Positions 9,052 to 17,868 of a stretch of DNA of 64,000 nucleotides are shown one piece after another (the first letter of the stretch is position 1; each line of letters begins with the position of its first letter). Source of the stretch: Sphingomonadales bacterium. GTDB lineage: Bacteria > Pseudomonadota > Alphaproteobacteria > SMXS01. The DNA is taken from the NCBI GenBank assembly GCA_022844405.1, contig JALHLV010000011.1:1-64000 (forward strand). The letters run 5' to 3'. The notes under the pieces are model-generated. The model saw only the letters and a program-made list of their open reading frames with translations, was not told the origin of the DNA and searched no databases. The translations under genes and the position numbers were made by a program.

Positions 9052-9077
9052 ATATTTTGCACTGCGGCGCAAAATAT
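9052..9077. promoter_or_regulatory. Inverted repeat upstream of flp/tad operon, operator candidate
   Basis: ATATTTTGC (9052-9060) and GCAAAATAT (9069-9077) form a perfect 9 bp inverted repeat separated by 8 bases, centred about 97 bases before the flp ATG at 8968 in an AT-rich patch typical of a promoter. The geometry suits a dimeric helix-turn-helix protein; the LdtR/MarR-like regulator at 10259-10750 is one candidate. Binding is inferred, the repeat is seen. Confidence 0.5.
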
Positions 9078-9934
9078 TTTTAATTAACTAAAACAAACAT
9101 AAAAATCGAACTTGCGGGAGCATGGTAAGGTTAAGCCTTCATATCGCGACATTAAACCAGTCGGCTCGCCGGTCGCCCCGGCGATATCGAGAACACGCGA
9201 TCCCATCGAAATGTTGTGCGATTGTGGCGGGGTTGCCACAAAGTAAACACAATATATGGGGTATCGCATCTGACTGCCCGGCGTGGCGACGACACCGCCG
9301 CCGGAACTGATGGTCGTCGTCATATCATCACTGGGCCATGCCCTCAAGGGTTGTATTTCAGTCTACCCATAATGGGTTCTTGCCTGCTTGGTGGTATCAA
9401 GATCGGCGTCTAAGGCGTTGGCGCTGTAGAAAGTGTGGGGCGAATGCCCGATTCGAGTGCCGAACACTGCCCAAACCGTCGGTTCTGCAACCGGTTTGCG
9501 CCCTTCATGCCCTTGGCGGCGTCCCGGAAGCCGGGGAGAGGCATCATCCGCGCGGCTGTTTTCAAGGGTGGCCGGCGGGCTACGGTGCCATGCCGGATGG
9601 CGAATGTCCGGCAGGCGGCGGCGGCTGGAGCCGCCGATACGCGGAGGTCATGTTGTGCGCATGAGTGCCGGATCACCTTTCCGCGGTACTCAGATTGGGC
9701 GGGCATTGCTTGCGGTTACTTGTCGCTATTGGCGCCGGTGCGCACTGTTTGCGCTCGTCCGTCTCCGAGTCGCAGCGGTGTCCAGGGCGCGATACATGTT
9801 CGCGGGCCGCGGCCGCGATGGTTGCGCGAGACACGCGGTGGGCGGGAAATGTGTCGAAATTCAGCCGGTTTGTGGCCAAAACATGCCCGCACCCGATTAC
9901 TTCAATTTTCACTCAATTAAATTTATTAGGTATT

Positions 9935-9963
9935 TTGACCCTCTGCGAAGTTTTTGGTATGGG
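9935..9963 (+). promoter_or_regulatory. Candidate promoter of the second Flp pilin
   Basis: TTGACC (9935-9940) followed after 17 bases by TATGGG (9958-9963) resembles a sigma-70 promoter with a good -35 and a poor -10. It would start transcription near 9970, leaving a leader of about 54 bases before the ATG at 10024. A TATAGC hexamer six bases further down is an alternative -10 at non-optimal spacing. Confidence 0.4.
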
Positions 9964-10023
9964 TATAGCCACTGGGTTGCGGGCCGGCACGGGATGCCCC
10001 CGTAGGTCGTTTAGAGGGTCAAC

Positions 10024-10185
10024 ATGCATCAGTCCGTCCGGGACTTCGTCACCGACAATTCGGGTGTGACCATCATCGAGTACGGCTTGATCGCCGTGCT
10101 GATCGGTGTCGTGTTCATCGCCACCATTGGCTCGATCGGTACCAACCTGGATACGATCTTCACGTCGGTGAGCACGAAGATCTGA
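10024..10185 (+). CDS. Flp/Fap-type IVb pilin (second copy, divergent)
   Basis: 53-residue Flp pilin encoded on the opposite strand from the tad operon. It has a 14-residue leader ending Gly14, then VTIIEYGLIAVLIGVVFIAT with the required Glu+5 and Tyr+6, a single hydrophobic helix, and the tail TSVSTKI. The start ATG is preceded by AGAGGG at good spacing. Length and leader match flp1 exactly, with divergence mostly in the leader and the helix, so this is an old duplicate rather than a recent copy. Its own promoter region and isolation from the assembly genes suggest separate regulation. CpaA is the expected processing enzyme. Confidence 0.92.
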   Translation: MHQSVRDFVTDNSGVTIIEYGLIAVLIGVVFIATIGSIGTNLDTIFTSVSTKI

Positions 10186-10258
10186 CGCGCCGCTGCGCGC
10201 CGCAGGCCGTCGCTCGGGTTAGATGAAGGCAGGACCGCCCGTCGCCGCGCGGGTCCTG

Positions 10259-10750
10259 TCAGCGCGTCGGCATCGCGTGCCGCGCCGAAGACCAGAAGCC
10301 TTCCAGCTTGAGCAGGGATTCCCGGGTCTGCATCAGTTCGGTTTCCATCTGCATGCCGTCGAACAGCTGGGTCGAGTGCCACTCGAACAGCTTCTGCAGG
10401 CGGTCACAGATTTCCCGGCCCCGTTCCGAGCTGCGCACATGGAACGAGCGCCGGTCGTAAGGCGAACGCGTCTGCACCACGTAACCGTTCTCGACCATCT
10501 TCTTGATGTTGTACGAGACATTCGAGCCCAGATAATAGCCGCGCTCGATCAGTTCGCCCATCGGCAGTTCCCGGTCGCCGATGTTGAACAGAATCATCGC
10601 CTGGGCGGCGTTCAGATCCCGAATTTCATGCCGGTCGATCTCGGCCTTGATGACGTCAAGACATCGGCGATGCAGGCGTTCGATCAGCCCGATCAGATCA
10701 GCATAGGCATCCGTCACGAAAACCATCCCCTTTTGGCCGCCCAAAGGCAT
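10259..10750 (-). CDS. MarR-family regulator, LdtR-like
   Basis: 163-residue winged-helix protein. The core DLNAAQAMILFNIGDRELPM, ERGYYLGSNVSYNIKKMVE and SPYDRRSFHVRSSERGREI reads as a MarR fold with recognition helix and the DRR wing, and is close in wording to the alphaproteobacterial LdtR group, whose members control L,D-transpeptidase and envelope-stress genes. It converges on the second pilin gene 73 bases away. The first ATG is used; a second ATG eight codons in (10726) directly abuts AAGGGG and is a weaker alternative. A TTGCGC/CATTAT promoter-like pair lies so close to the first ATG that a later start cannot be excluded. Targets are unknown; the pilin promoters are the obvious nearby ones. 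Confidence 0.82.
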   Translation of the reverse strand: MPLGGQKGMVFVTDAYADLIGLIERLHRRCLDVIKAEIDRHEIRDLNAAQAMILFNIGDRELPMGELIERGYYLGSNVSYNIKKMVENGYVVQTRSPYDRRSFHVRSSERGREICDRLQKLFEWHSTQLFDGMQMETELMQTRESLLKLEGFWSSARHAMPTR

Positions 10751-10845
10751 ACAGATAATGCAGTTTTTTGCACGTTCCGCGCAACTCTACAATAGCCACG
10801 ATCCGGCAGTGCCGGCGGCGCGGACCGGTCCAGAGCCGGGCGGAT

Positions 10846-11772
10846 TCAGGAAGACATCCGCTTGCGTGCGTCGCCGCCGAACGGCTCGACCCGGCCGGTT
10901 CCCGCGTGTTTGGCCTGGTAGAGCAGCTTGTCCGCCGAGCGGAGAATCTCGCGCAGGTCCATGCCGGGCGTCATCGCCGAGATGCCGCTGCTGAATGTCA
11001 GGCAGATTGTCAGATCCTCGCGCTCGATCGCCAGCGACCGGCTCATGCCGGCGATCCGCTCCAGCGGAATGGCGGCTTCCGCGACGGTCGTTTCAGGCAT
11101 CAGGATGGCGAACTCGTCACCGCCGATGCGCGCGACCACGTCCACCTCCCGCAGCGTCTGGGTCATCATCTTGACGAATTTGCGCAGCACCTCGTCGCCG
11201 ACCAGATGGCCGAAGCTGTCGTTGATGCCCTTGAAGCCGTCGATGTCGATGATCGCCAGCGCCGCCGGCTTGCCGAAGCGCGCCGCGCGGCGAAGCTCCG
11301 CCTGGGCGATGGATTCGAAGCGCCGCACGTTGACGGCGCCGGTCAGCGGATCGGTTTCGGCCAGCCGGCGCAGCTTGTTCTCGGTGCGCTTGAATTCGGT
11401 GATGTCGATCAGGACGCCGAGGACATCCGCCGCCGTGCCGTCCCGTCCCGGCAACGGCCTGCCCGCCATCTTGACGTAGCGGACGCTGCCGTCGGCGCGC
11501 ACGACACGGGCGTCCATGTGGAACTCCTCGCGGGCGTCGGCGGCGGCGCGCAGGTGCTCCTCGATCACGGCGCGGTCGTCGGCATGCAGGTAGGCGAGCG
11601 CGTCGCGCCTCGGGACCATGCCGCCGTCGGAGCGACGGCCGTGGATCCGATAAATCTGCGGCGACCAGTCGAAGCTGTCGGACTCCGCGTGAAGCTGCCA
11701 ATAGCCGACCTGGCCCGTCTCCTCGATCATCGCGATCAGATCGGAAAGCTTGTCGTGGCTCAGCTCGATCAC
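10846..11772 (-). CDS. PAS-GGDEF diguanylate cyclase
   Basis: 308 residues, apparently cytoplasmic with no membrane helices. A PAS_3-type sensor domain occupies about residues 15-130 (FDWSPQIYRIHG, SVRYVKMAGRPLPGRDG), followed by a GGDEF domain with the intact active-site signature RIGGDEFAILMPE near residue 220 and the upstream DIDGFKGINDSFGH block. It should make cyclic di-GMP from two GTP. The start is GTG at 11772 with AGAGG six bases before it. The next gene, read in the opposite direction, is an EAL phosphodiesterase, so synthesis and breakdown enzymes are encoded back to back beside the pilus locus. Confidence 0.92.
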   Translation of the reverse strand: MIELSHDKLSDLIAMIEETGQVGYWQLHAESDSFDWSPQIYRIHGRRSDGGMVPRRDALAYLHADDRAVIEEHLRAAADAREEFHMDARVVRADGSVRYVKMAGRPLPGRDGTAADVLGVLIDITEFKRTENKLRRLAETDPLTGAVNVRRFESIAQAELRRAARFGKPAALAIIDIDGFKGINDSFGHLVGDEVLRKFVKMMTQTLREVDVVARIGGDEFAILMPETTVAEAAIPLERIAGMSRSLAIEREDLTICLTFSSGISAMTPGMDLREILRSADKLLYQAKHAGTGRVEPFGGDARKRMSS

Positions 11773-12293
11773 TGCGGTCCTCTTGTCGGCCTGCGGAGCC
11801 TGGCGCCGGCTCCCTGCTCTGGATGCATCGCGCCAGGCGGCACATCGATATTCTATCGCGACGGATGTCGCGGCCGTCCGGCCTCCGTGGTGGAGCCCCC
11901 AACTCGCGCGGTATCAGTATATTACCGGTTGGACGCAAAACCGATCATTTTCGCCGCTGCGCCGATCCGGGCCGCCGTCGCCGGGGCATTTCCAACAATC
12001 CAGCCAGCGGCTCCGGAACCTAGAGTAGGCGTTTCCAAACGGCGGACAATTCATTTTATTTGAGCGAAATCCGCGCCAGTCCGGCCGTTGGCGGGAGGTC
12101 GCGAATTAATACCCAAGATTTGAAATATTCTGTGACGAGGGAGACGAGTAGCTGATCCGGCAGCCGCCGCGGCGGGGAATTTCACGTTTTGAGAATCCGG
12201 GCACAGCGGGTACGATGACGCCCGTGACACGCTTGCCGAAATTTCTGACGCAAGTCGGGGCCGGTAGAACAATTGGCAAGGGGGGCCGTCCGA
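11773..12293. other. Divergent intergenic region between cyclase and phosphodiesterase genes
   Basis: 521 bases without a credible gene. It must hold the two divergent promoters. An AT-richer patch around 12050-12135 is present, but I could not identify convincing -35/-10 pairs, terminators or long inverted repeats. Confidence 0.5.
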
Positions 12294-13517
12294 GTGGGCG
12301 ATAAAACGCTCGTGGTTATCGATGATGACGATCTTGTGGGCCAGCTCGTTGTCGAGGCGGCGCGGCAGGTGGGTTTTGTCGCGCTCGCGGTGCAGGATTT
12401 CGAGGCTCTCAAGGTGCAGGTGGATGTGGCCGAGCCCGACGTGATGGTGCTCGATCTGGTGCTGCCCAACGTGGACGGCATCCAGGTTCTGCGGTTCCTC
12501 GCCGACCGCGGCTGCAAGGCGAAGATCTGGCTGCTCAGCGGTTTCGATCCCAAGGTGGTGCAGACCGCCGAGCGTCTCGGCGTGTCGCTGGGCCTCAATA
12601 TCGTCGGCGCCCTCAACAAACCGGTTTCGGTCACCACGCTGAAGGAGGAACTGCGCAAGCAGCTCCGCGAATCCGGCGATTTCAGCGCCCTCGAGCTCGA
12701 GCAGGCGATCTCCGACGACCATCTGTTCGTGCATTATCAACCCAAGGTCCGGCTGGCCGGCGAACGCGACGCGGGCGCCGACATGCTTACCCTCACCGTC
12801 GACGACACGCCGTTCGAGGTGGTCGGGTTCGAGGCGCTGGCCCGCTGGCGCAACCCGCACGGCGCCATGGTCTCGCCGGTGAAGTTCATTCCCGTGGCCG
12901 AGCATTCGCGGATGATGGAGCCGCTGACCCAGTCGGTGTTCCGGCAGGTGATCGAGGCGCTGGCCCAGTGGAAGGCGCGCGGCGTGCGGCTCAACGTCGC
13001 CGTCAATATCTCGCCGTCGACGCTGGCCGATCTGGACCTGCCCGACCGGCTGGCCGACAAGGCCCATGCCGTCGGCGTGTCGCCCGACCAGATGATCCTC
13101 GAGATCACCGAGAATTCGGCGGTCACCGAGGATCCGCATTTCATGGATGTGCTGAGCCGCTTCCGGCTCAAGGGTTTCGGCCTGTCGCTCGACGATTTCG
13201 GCACCGGCTTCTCGTCGCTGATCCAGATCTACCGCATGCCGTTCACCGAACTGAAGATCGACCGCTCGTTCGTCAGCGAGATGGACCAGAACGAGGAGGC
13301 CTACACCATCGTCCGGTCGATCGTCGACCTGGGGCACAATCTGGGCATGAAGGTATGCGCCGAGGGCGTCGAGACCCGGGCGTCGGCCAACACGCTGATG
13401 ACCCTGGGCTGCGACTACGCACAAGGCTTCTATTTCAGCCGTCCGGTCGCGCTGCCTGACATCATGCGCCGGATCGGCACGGCCTCGGCGCTGGATGTCG
13501 CCCGCCGGATCTCATAG
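12294..13517 (+). CDS. REC-EAL cyclic di-GMP phosphodiesterase
   Basis: 407 residues: an N-terminal receiver domain (about 3-120) with acidic pocket VVIDDDD, phospho-acceptor Asp in VMVLDLVLPNVDG and Lys in ALNKPVS, then an EAL domain (about 135-400). The EAL catalytic signatures are intact: GFEALARW, VNISPSTL, EITENSAV, LSLDDFGTGFSSL, LKIDRSFV and CAEGVET. It should therefore hydrolyse c-di-GMP under two-component control; the hybrid kinase just downstream (52 bases away) is the natural partner. The start chosen is GTG at 12294, eight bases after an AAGGGGGG ribosome site; a TTG seven codons earlier would overlap that site. Confidence 0.92.
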   Translation: MGDKTLVVIDDDDLVGQLVVEAARQVGFVALAVQDFEALKVQVDVAEPDVMVLDLVLPNVDGIQVLRFLADRGCKAKIWLLSGFDPKVVQTAERLGVSLGLNIVGALNKPVSVTTLKEELRKQLRESGDFSALELEQAISDDHLFVHYQPKVRLAGERDAGADMLTLTVDDTPFEVVGFEALARWRNPHGAMVSPVKFIPVAEHSRMMEPLTQSVFRQVIEALAQWKARGVRLNVAVNISPSTLADLDLPDRLADKAHAVGVSPDQMILEITENSAVTEDPHFMDVLSRFRLKGFGLSLDDFGTGFSSLIQIYRMPFTELKIDRSFVSEMDQNEEAYTIVRSIVDLGHNLGMKVCAEGVETRASANTLMTLGCDYAQGFYFSRPVALPDIMRRIGTASALDVARRIS

Positions 13518-13568
13518 CGGCCGCCCGGGCAAGGTAGACATGAACATGGGCGCTTGGGGGCGGAAACC

Positions 13569-16325
13569 ATGAAACGGCGGGGCCTTCTGGAAAAGGTGCT
13601 GCCCCCGGTCGCGGCCTATTGGAACCTCGCCGAGGAAGCGTCCAGTTCGCGCCAGCTCGCCCAGGCGCTGATCAGACACACCCCGGCCTCGATCGCCGTC
13701 GTCGACCGGGACATCCGGTTCCTGGGGGTCAGCGACCGCTGGCGCCGGGAATATGGCCTGGGCGACCGGGACGTGATCGGCGAGCGGCTCTACGATGTAA
13801 TGCCGGATACCGAGGCATTGTGGGCCGATGTCCACCTCCGCTGTCTGGCCGGCGAGACCCTGGACTCCGAGGACGTGTTCCTGCGCGCCGACGGCAGCCG
13901 CGAAAGACTGCGCTGGGAAGTCCAGCCGCTGCGCGCGCCCGACGGCGCCGTCGCCGGGCTGGTGATGATCACCGAGGTGGTCACCCAGCAGCGCAACATG
14001 GAGGAGGAAGCGCGTATCCGCCACGCGGCCATGGCCTCGGCGCTCAGCCCGCTCGCCATGTTCGATCTGCAGGGCGTCGTCACCTACGCCAATGCCGCGT
14101 TCGCCGACATGCTCGGCTACGGCGATCCCGACGACCTGACCGGCCAGCGCACCGAGGCGCTGTGGGGCAAGCCGGGCGAGGCGGCGCGCATCTGGCAGAC
14201 GCTGATCGACACCGGCCGCTGGATCGGCGTCACCAACGCGGCCAGGCTCGACGGATCGGTGCGGGTGGTGCAGGTGTCGGCCAGCCTGGTGCGCGCGCCC
14301 GACGGCACGCCCATCGGCGCCATCGCGTCGTGCGTCGACATCACCGCCCAGCGCGAGGCCGAGAAGGCCCTGGGCGAAAGCCAGCGGCGGCTGGTCACGC
14401 TGATGGACAATCTGCCGGGCGGCTTCGCCTTCCGCTGCCGGCACGATCCGTTCTGGACCATGGAGATCATCTCCAAGGGCTGCTTCGAGGTGCTCGGCTA
14501 TCCGCCCGAGGCGCTGATCGAGAACCGCATGGTCGCGTTCGCCACCATGATCCATCCCGAGGACGAGAAGCGGATGCGCCGCGAAATCCTCGAGGCGATC
14601 AATCTGGGCCGGCCGTTCCAGGTCAGCTTCCGCGTCATCACCCGCAAGGGCGACGTGAAGTGGCTGATGCAGCAGGGCACGCCGCAGATCACCGGCCGGT
14701 CCGCCGTGCAGGCGCTCGAAGGCGTGGTCATCGACATCACCGACCGGGTCGTCGCCACCGAGGACCTGCACCGCGAGAAGGCCCGCGCCGAGCAGTATCT
14801 CGACGTCGCCGCCTCGATCATCCTGGCGCTCGACCGGCAGGGCAAGGTCTCGCGGTTCAACCGCAAGGGCACCGAAGTCACCGGCTTCTCCGAGGAGGAG
14901 CTGATCGGCCAGAACTGGTTCGACACGCTGGTCGACCCGGCCGACCGGCAGGAGGCCAAGCGCGCCTTCGCCGAGATCGTCGCCGGCGACGGCGAGGAGA
15001 AGCCCTATTTCGAGAACACCATCCGCGGCCAGAACGGCCAGCGCCGGGTGATCGGCTGGAGCCTGGCGCGCATCCGCGACCAGAGCGGCTATGTGGTCGG
15101 CGTGCTCGGCTCGGGCGAGGACCTGACCGAACAGCGCGAGATCGAGCGCCAGTTGCTGCAGGCGCAGAAGATGCAGGCGGTGGGCGAGCTCACCGGCGGC
15201 CTCGCCCACGACTTCAACAATCTGCTGATGGCGGTGCAGGGCAATATCGAGTTCCTGCGCGAGGTGGTGGCGGAAGACCCGGCGGTGGAACGCTACGTGG
15301 CGGCCGCGCTCAAGGCGGTCGGACGCGGCGCCGAGCTGACCCAGCGGCTGCTGGCGTTCTCGCGCAAGCAGTTGCTGCGCCCCGAATCCACCTCCATCAA
15401 CCGGCTGGTCGCCGACATGACCGAGCTGCTGACCCGGACGCTGGGTCCCCACATCCGCATCGACAACGAGCTGGCGACCGACGTGTGGGACGCGCTGGTC
15501 GACCCGGCCCAGCTCGAGAACGCGCTGCTCAACCTGGCGATCAACGCCCGCGACGCCATGAAGCAGGGCGGCACGCTGTCGATCATGACGTCGAACGAGA
15601 CGCTGCACGACGTCGCCGCCATGCGCCATCCGACGCTGTCGCCGGGCGACTACGTGGTCATTACGGTGCGCGATACCGGCACGGGCATGGCGCCCGAAGT
15701 GCTCGACCGGGCGTTCGAGCCGTTCTTCACCACCAAGGATTCCACCCGCGGCAGCGGCCTTGGCCTCTCCATGGTCTACGGCTTCGTCAAGCAGTCGGGC
15801 GGCCACATCGAGATCAGGAGCGAGATCGGCCAGGGCACGTCCGTGCTGCTGCACCTGCCGCGCGCCATCCACGCGGTATCGCGCGCGCTGGAGGACGAGG
15901 ATTCCTCGTCCACGGTGATCCAGGGCGACGGCGAAACCATCCTCGTCGTCGAGGATGACGAGGAGGTGCGCATCGTCATCGTCGGCACCCTGAAGGCGCT
16001 GGGCTACGTGGTCCGCCAGGCGCCCAGCGCCGGCGAGGCGCAGACCATGCTGGACGAAGGCCTGCGCCCGCACCTGCTGCTGACCGATGTGCTGCAGCCC
16101 CACGGCAAGGACGGCATCCAGTTCGCCCAGGAGGTGCACGAGGCGTTCCCGCAATGCGCCATCCTGCTGATGTCCGGCTATACCGAGGACGCCATGGAGC
16201 GCAACAAGAAGCTGGAAAAGCCCTTCGCCCTGCTGCGCAAGCCGTTCGGCAAGGCCGAGCTGTCACGCCAGCTCCGCATCCAGCTCGACGCCCGGGTCGA
16301 GAACATTCACCGCGCCACCGCCTGA
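13569..16325 (+). CDS. Multi-PAS hybrid sensor histidine kinase
   Basis: 918 residues with no clear membrane helix. Four PAS modules can be followed: about 35-140, 155-270, 280-400 (PAS_3 type, WTMEIISKGCFEVLGYPPE) and 410-525 (LDRQGKVSRFNRKGTEVTGF). A HisKA domain follows with phospho-acceptor His547 in GGLAHDFNNLL, then an HATPase domain (NLAINARDAM, DTGTGM, GSGLGLSMVYGF) and a C-terminal receiver with Asp840 in LTDVLQPHGKDG. The ATG at 13569 follows GGGGGCGG; an upstream TTG is less likely. It lies directly after the REC-EAL gene, suggesting a phosphorelay that tunes c-di-GMP. The sensed signal is unknown. Confidence 0.92.
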   Translation: MKRRGLLEKVLPPVAAYWNLAEEASSSRQLAQALIRHTPASIAVVDRDIRFLGVSDRWRREYGLGDRDVIGERLYDVMPDTEALWADVHLRCLAGETLDSEDVFLRADGSRERLRWEVQPLRAPDGAVAGLVMITEVVTQQRNMEEEARIRHAAMASALSPLAMFDLQGVVTYANAAFADMLGYGDPDDLTGQRTEALWGKPGEAARIWQTLIDTGRWIGVTNAARLDGSVRVVQVSASLVRAPDGTPIGAIASCVDITAQREAEKALGESQRRLVTLMDNLPGGFAFRCRHDPFWTMEIISKGCFEVLGYPPEALIENRMVAFATMIHPEDEKRMRREILEAINLGRPFQVSFRVITRKGDVKWLMQQGTPQITGRSAVQALEGVVIDITDRVVATEDLHREKARAEQYLDVAASIILALDRQGKVSRFNRKGTEVTGFSEEELIGQNWFDTLVDPADRQEAKRAFAEIVAGDGEEKPYFENTIRGQNGQRRVIGWSLARIRDQSGYVVGVLGSGEDLTEQREIERQLLQAQKMQAVGELTGGLAHDFNNLLMAVQGNIEFLREVVAEDPAVERYVAAALKAVGRGAELTQRLLAFSRKQLLRPESTSINRLVADMTELLTRTLGPHIRIDNELATDVWDALVDPAQLENALLNLAINARDAMKQGGTLSIMTSNETLHDVAAMRHPTLSPGDYVVITVRDTGTGMAPEVLDRAFEPFFTTKDSTRGSGLGLSMVYGFVKQSGGHIEIRSEIGQGTSVLLHLPRAIHAVSRALEDEDSSSTVIQGDGETILVVEDDEEVRIVIVGTLKALGYVVRQAPSAGEAQTMLDEGLRPHLLLTDVLQPHGKDGIQFAQEVHEAFPQCAILLMSGYTEDAMERNKKLEKPFALLRKPFGKAELSRQLRIQLDARVENIHRATA

Positions 16326-16408
16326 CACCCGCTTTTTAGTTTGAAGCCCGCGCCTCCCGCCCGCTAAGCTGCGCGCTTACCGGATGGGAACAGGGGAGGA
16401 TCGGGTCG

Positions 16409-17866
16409 GTGACCACGGGTATTACTGCGTTCGGCGCCTACATTCCGCGGCTGCGCCTCAACCGCGCCAGCATCGCGGCCGCGCACAAATGGGCCATGCC
16501 CGGCCTGCGCGGCATGGCCAAGGGCGAACGCTCCATGTGCAACTGGGACGAGGACGCCATCACCATGGCGGTCGAAGCCGCGCGCGACTGCCTGACCGGG
16601 CGTGAACGCTCGGACATCGGCGGCGTCTTCTTCGCCTCGACGACCCTGCCGTTCCTCGACCGCCAGAATGCCGGCGTCATCAGCGCCGCGCTCAACCTCG
16701 AACACGGCATCTCGTCGCTCGATATCGCCGGCTCCCAGCGCGCCGGCACCTCGGCGCTGATCACGGCGCTCAGGAGCGCGGGCGAGGGCGACACGCTGCT
16801 GGCCGCCGCCGATGCGCGCAAGGCCCGGCCGGCTTCCTCCGGCGAGATGCAGTTCGGCCATGGCGCGGCGGCGCTGACGGTTGGGGTCAAGGATGTTATC
16901 GCAAAACTCGTCGCCAGCTACACGGTCACCACCGACTTCGTCGACCACTTCCGCGGCGAAGGCCAGGAATTCGACTATGGCTGGGAAGAGCGCTGGATCC
17001 GCGAGGAAGGCTATTCGAAGATCGTGCCGCAGGCGGTCAAGGCCCTGCTGGCGAAGACCGGCGTCGAGGGCGCGCGGATTTCCCGCTTCGTCATGCCCTG
17101 CACCATGAAGGGCATCCCCGAGAAGATCGCGAAGGATTTCGGCATCCCGGCCGAGGCCGTCGCCGACACCATGGGCGAGGTCTGCGGCGACACCGGCGCG
17201 GCGCACGCCCTGCTGATGCTGGTCGCGGCGCTGGAGACGGCCAAGCCCGGCGACCTGATCCTGGTCGCGTCGTTCGGCCAGGGCGCCGACGCCATCCTGC
17301 TGGAAGTGACCGACGCGATCACGAAACTGCCGAAACGCGAAGGCGTGTCCGGCGCGCTGGCGCGGGGCCGCAAGGAAGAGGACTACATGAAGTTCCTCTC
17401 CTTCCAGGACAATGTGAAGCTGGACTGGGGCATGCGCGGCGAGGTCGACAACAAGACCGCGCTGTCGAGCGAATACCGCAACAAGGACATGGTCACCGGC
17501 TTCACCGGCGGCAAGTGCACGGTCTGCGGCACGGTGCAGTTCCCGCGCACCCATTACTGCGTCAACCCGAACTGCCAGGCGCTCGATACGCAGGAGCCCT
17601 ATTCGTTTGCCGACAGTCCGGCGCGGGTTATGTCATTCACCGCGGACTGGCTGTCCTACAATCCCAGCCCGCCGTTCTTCTACGGCCAGGTGCAGTTCGA
17701 AACCGGCGGCAGGGTGCTGATGGGTTTCACCGACACGGACGCGGGACAGATCGAGGTCGGGTCCGCCCTCAAGATGATGTTCCGCATCAAGGACTACGAT
17801 CACGACCGGGGTTACCGCCGCTATTTCTGGAAGGCGGCGCCGGTTTCAACGGGCAAGGAGGCCTGA
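16409..17866 (+). CDS. HMG-CoA-synthase-like protein fused to a DUF35 zinc-ribbon/OB domain
   Basis: 485 residues. Residues 1 to about 340 have a thiolase/HMG-CoA synthase fold: N-terminal GITAFGAYIPRLRLNR, the acidic block NWDEDAITMAVEAA, and an AGTSAL helix start. Where true synthases have ACYAGT with the catalytic Cys, this protein reads SQRAGT; where they have a catalytic His before a Pro it reads FVMPCTMKG. From about residue 365 a DUF35 module follows, with zinc ribbon CTVC (370-373) and CVNPNC, then an OB-fold. GTG at 16409 is preceded by AGGGGAGGA at 8 bases. The thiolase starts 2 bases after the stop, so the two likely form a complex. The substrate is unknown; bona fide HMG-CoA synthesis looks doubtful. 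Confidence 0.8.
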   Translation: MTTGITAFGAYIPRLRLNRASIAAAHKWAMPGLRGMAKGERSMCNWDEDAITMAVEAARDCLTGRERSDIGGVFFASTTLPFLDRQNAGVISAALNLEHGISSLDIAGSQRAGTSALITALRSAGEGDTLLAAADARKARPASSGEMQFGHGAAALTVGVKDVIAKLVASYTVTTDFVDHFRGEGQEFDYGWEERWIREEGYSKIVPQAVKALLAKTGVEGARISRFVMPCTMKGIPEKIAKDFGIPAEAVADTMGEVCGDTGAAHALLMLVAALETAKPGDLILVASFGQGADAILLEVTDAITKLPKREGVSGALARGRKEEDYMKFLSFQDNVKLDWGMRGEVDNKTALSSEYRNKDMVTGFTGGKCTVCGTVQFPRTHYCVNPNCQALDTQEPYSFADSPARVMSFTADWLSYNPSPPFFYGQVQFETGGRVLMGFTDTDAGQIEVGSALKMMFRIKDYDHDRGYRRYFWKAAPVSTGKEA

Positions 17867-17868
17867 AC

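Larger units (their letters stand above)
8969..10023. other. About 1 kb non-coding island between two divergent Flp pilin genes
   Basis: No convincing gene is visible here. Reading frames that span it have biased Arg/Cys-rich translations and no ribosome sites. The left end is AT-rich (about 9050-9115) and carries the inverted repeat 9052-9077; the right end is AT-rich (about 9900-9960) and carries a promoter-like TTGACC box and an inverted repeat with the flp2 ribosome site. The middle (9150-9880) is ordinary GC-rich sequence in which I see no conserved structure. The island presumably holds the divergent pilin promoters and possibly a regulatory RNA. Confidence 0.5.

Noticed and set aside
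9433-10005. Overlapping plus-strand frames in the pilin island
   Set aside because: Arg/Cys-rich translations, no ribosome sites, and two competing frames of similar quality; nothing resembles a protein family.
12273-12293. TTG start for the REC-EAL gene
   Set aside because: It would place the AAGGGGGG ribosome site inside the coding region; GTG at 12294 has ideal spacing.
13512-16154. 880-codon minus-strand frame opposite the hybrid kinase
   Set aside because: Same shadow effect; the plus-strand kinase has intact PAS, HisKA, HATPase and REC motifs.
16409-17866. Calling this gene a true HMG-CoA synthase of a mevalonate pathway
   Set aside because: The expected catalytic Cys and His motifs are not seen and no other mevalonate gene is in the window.
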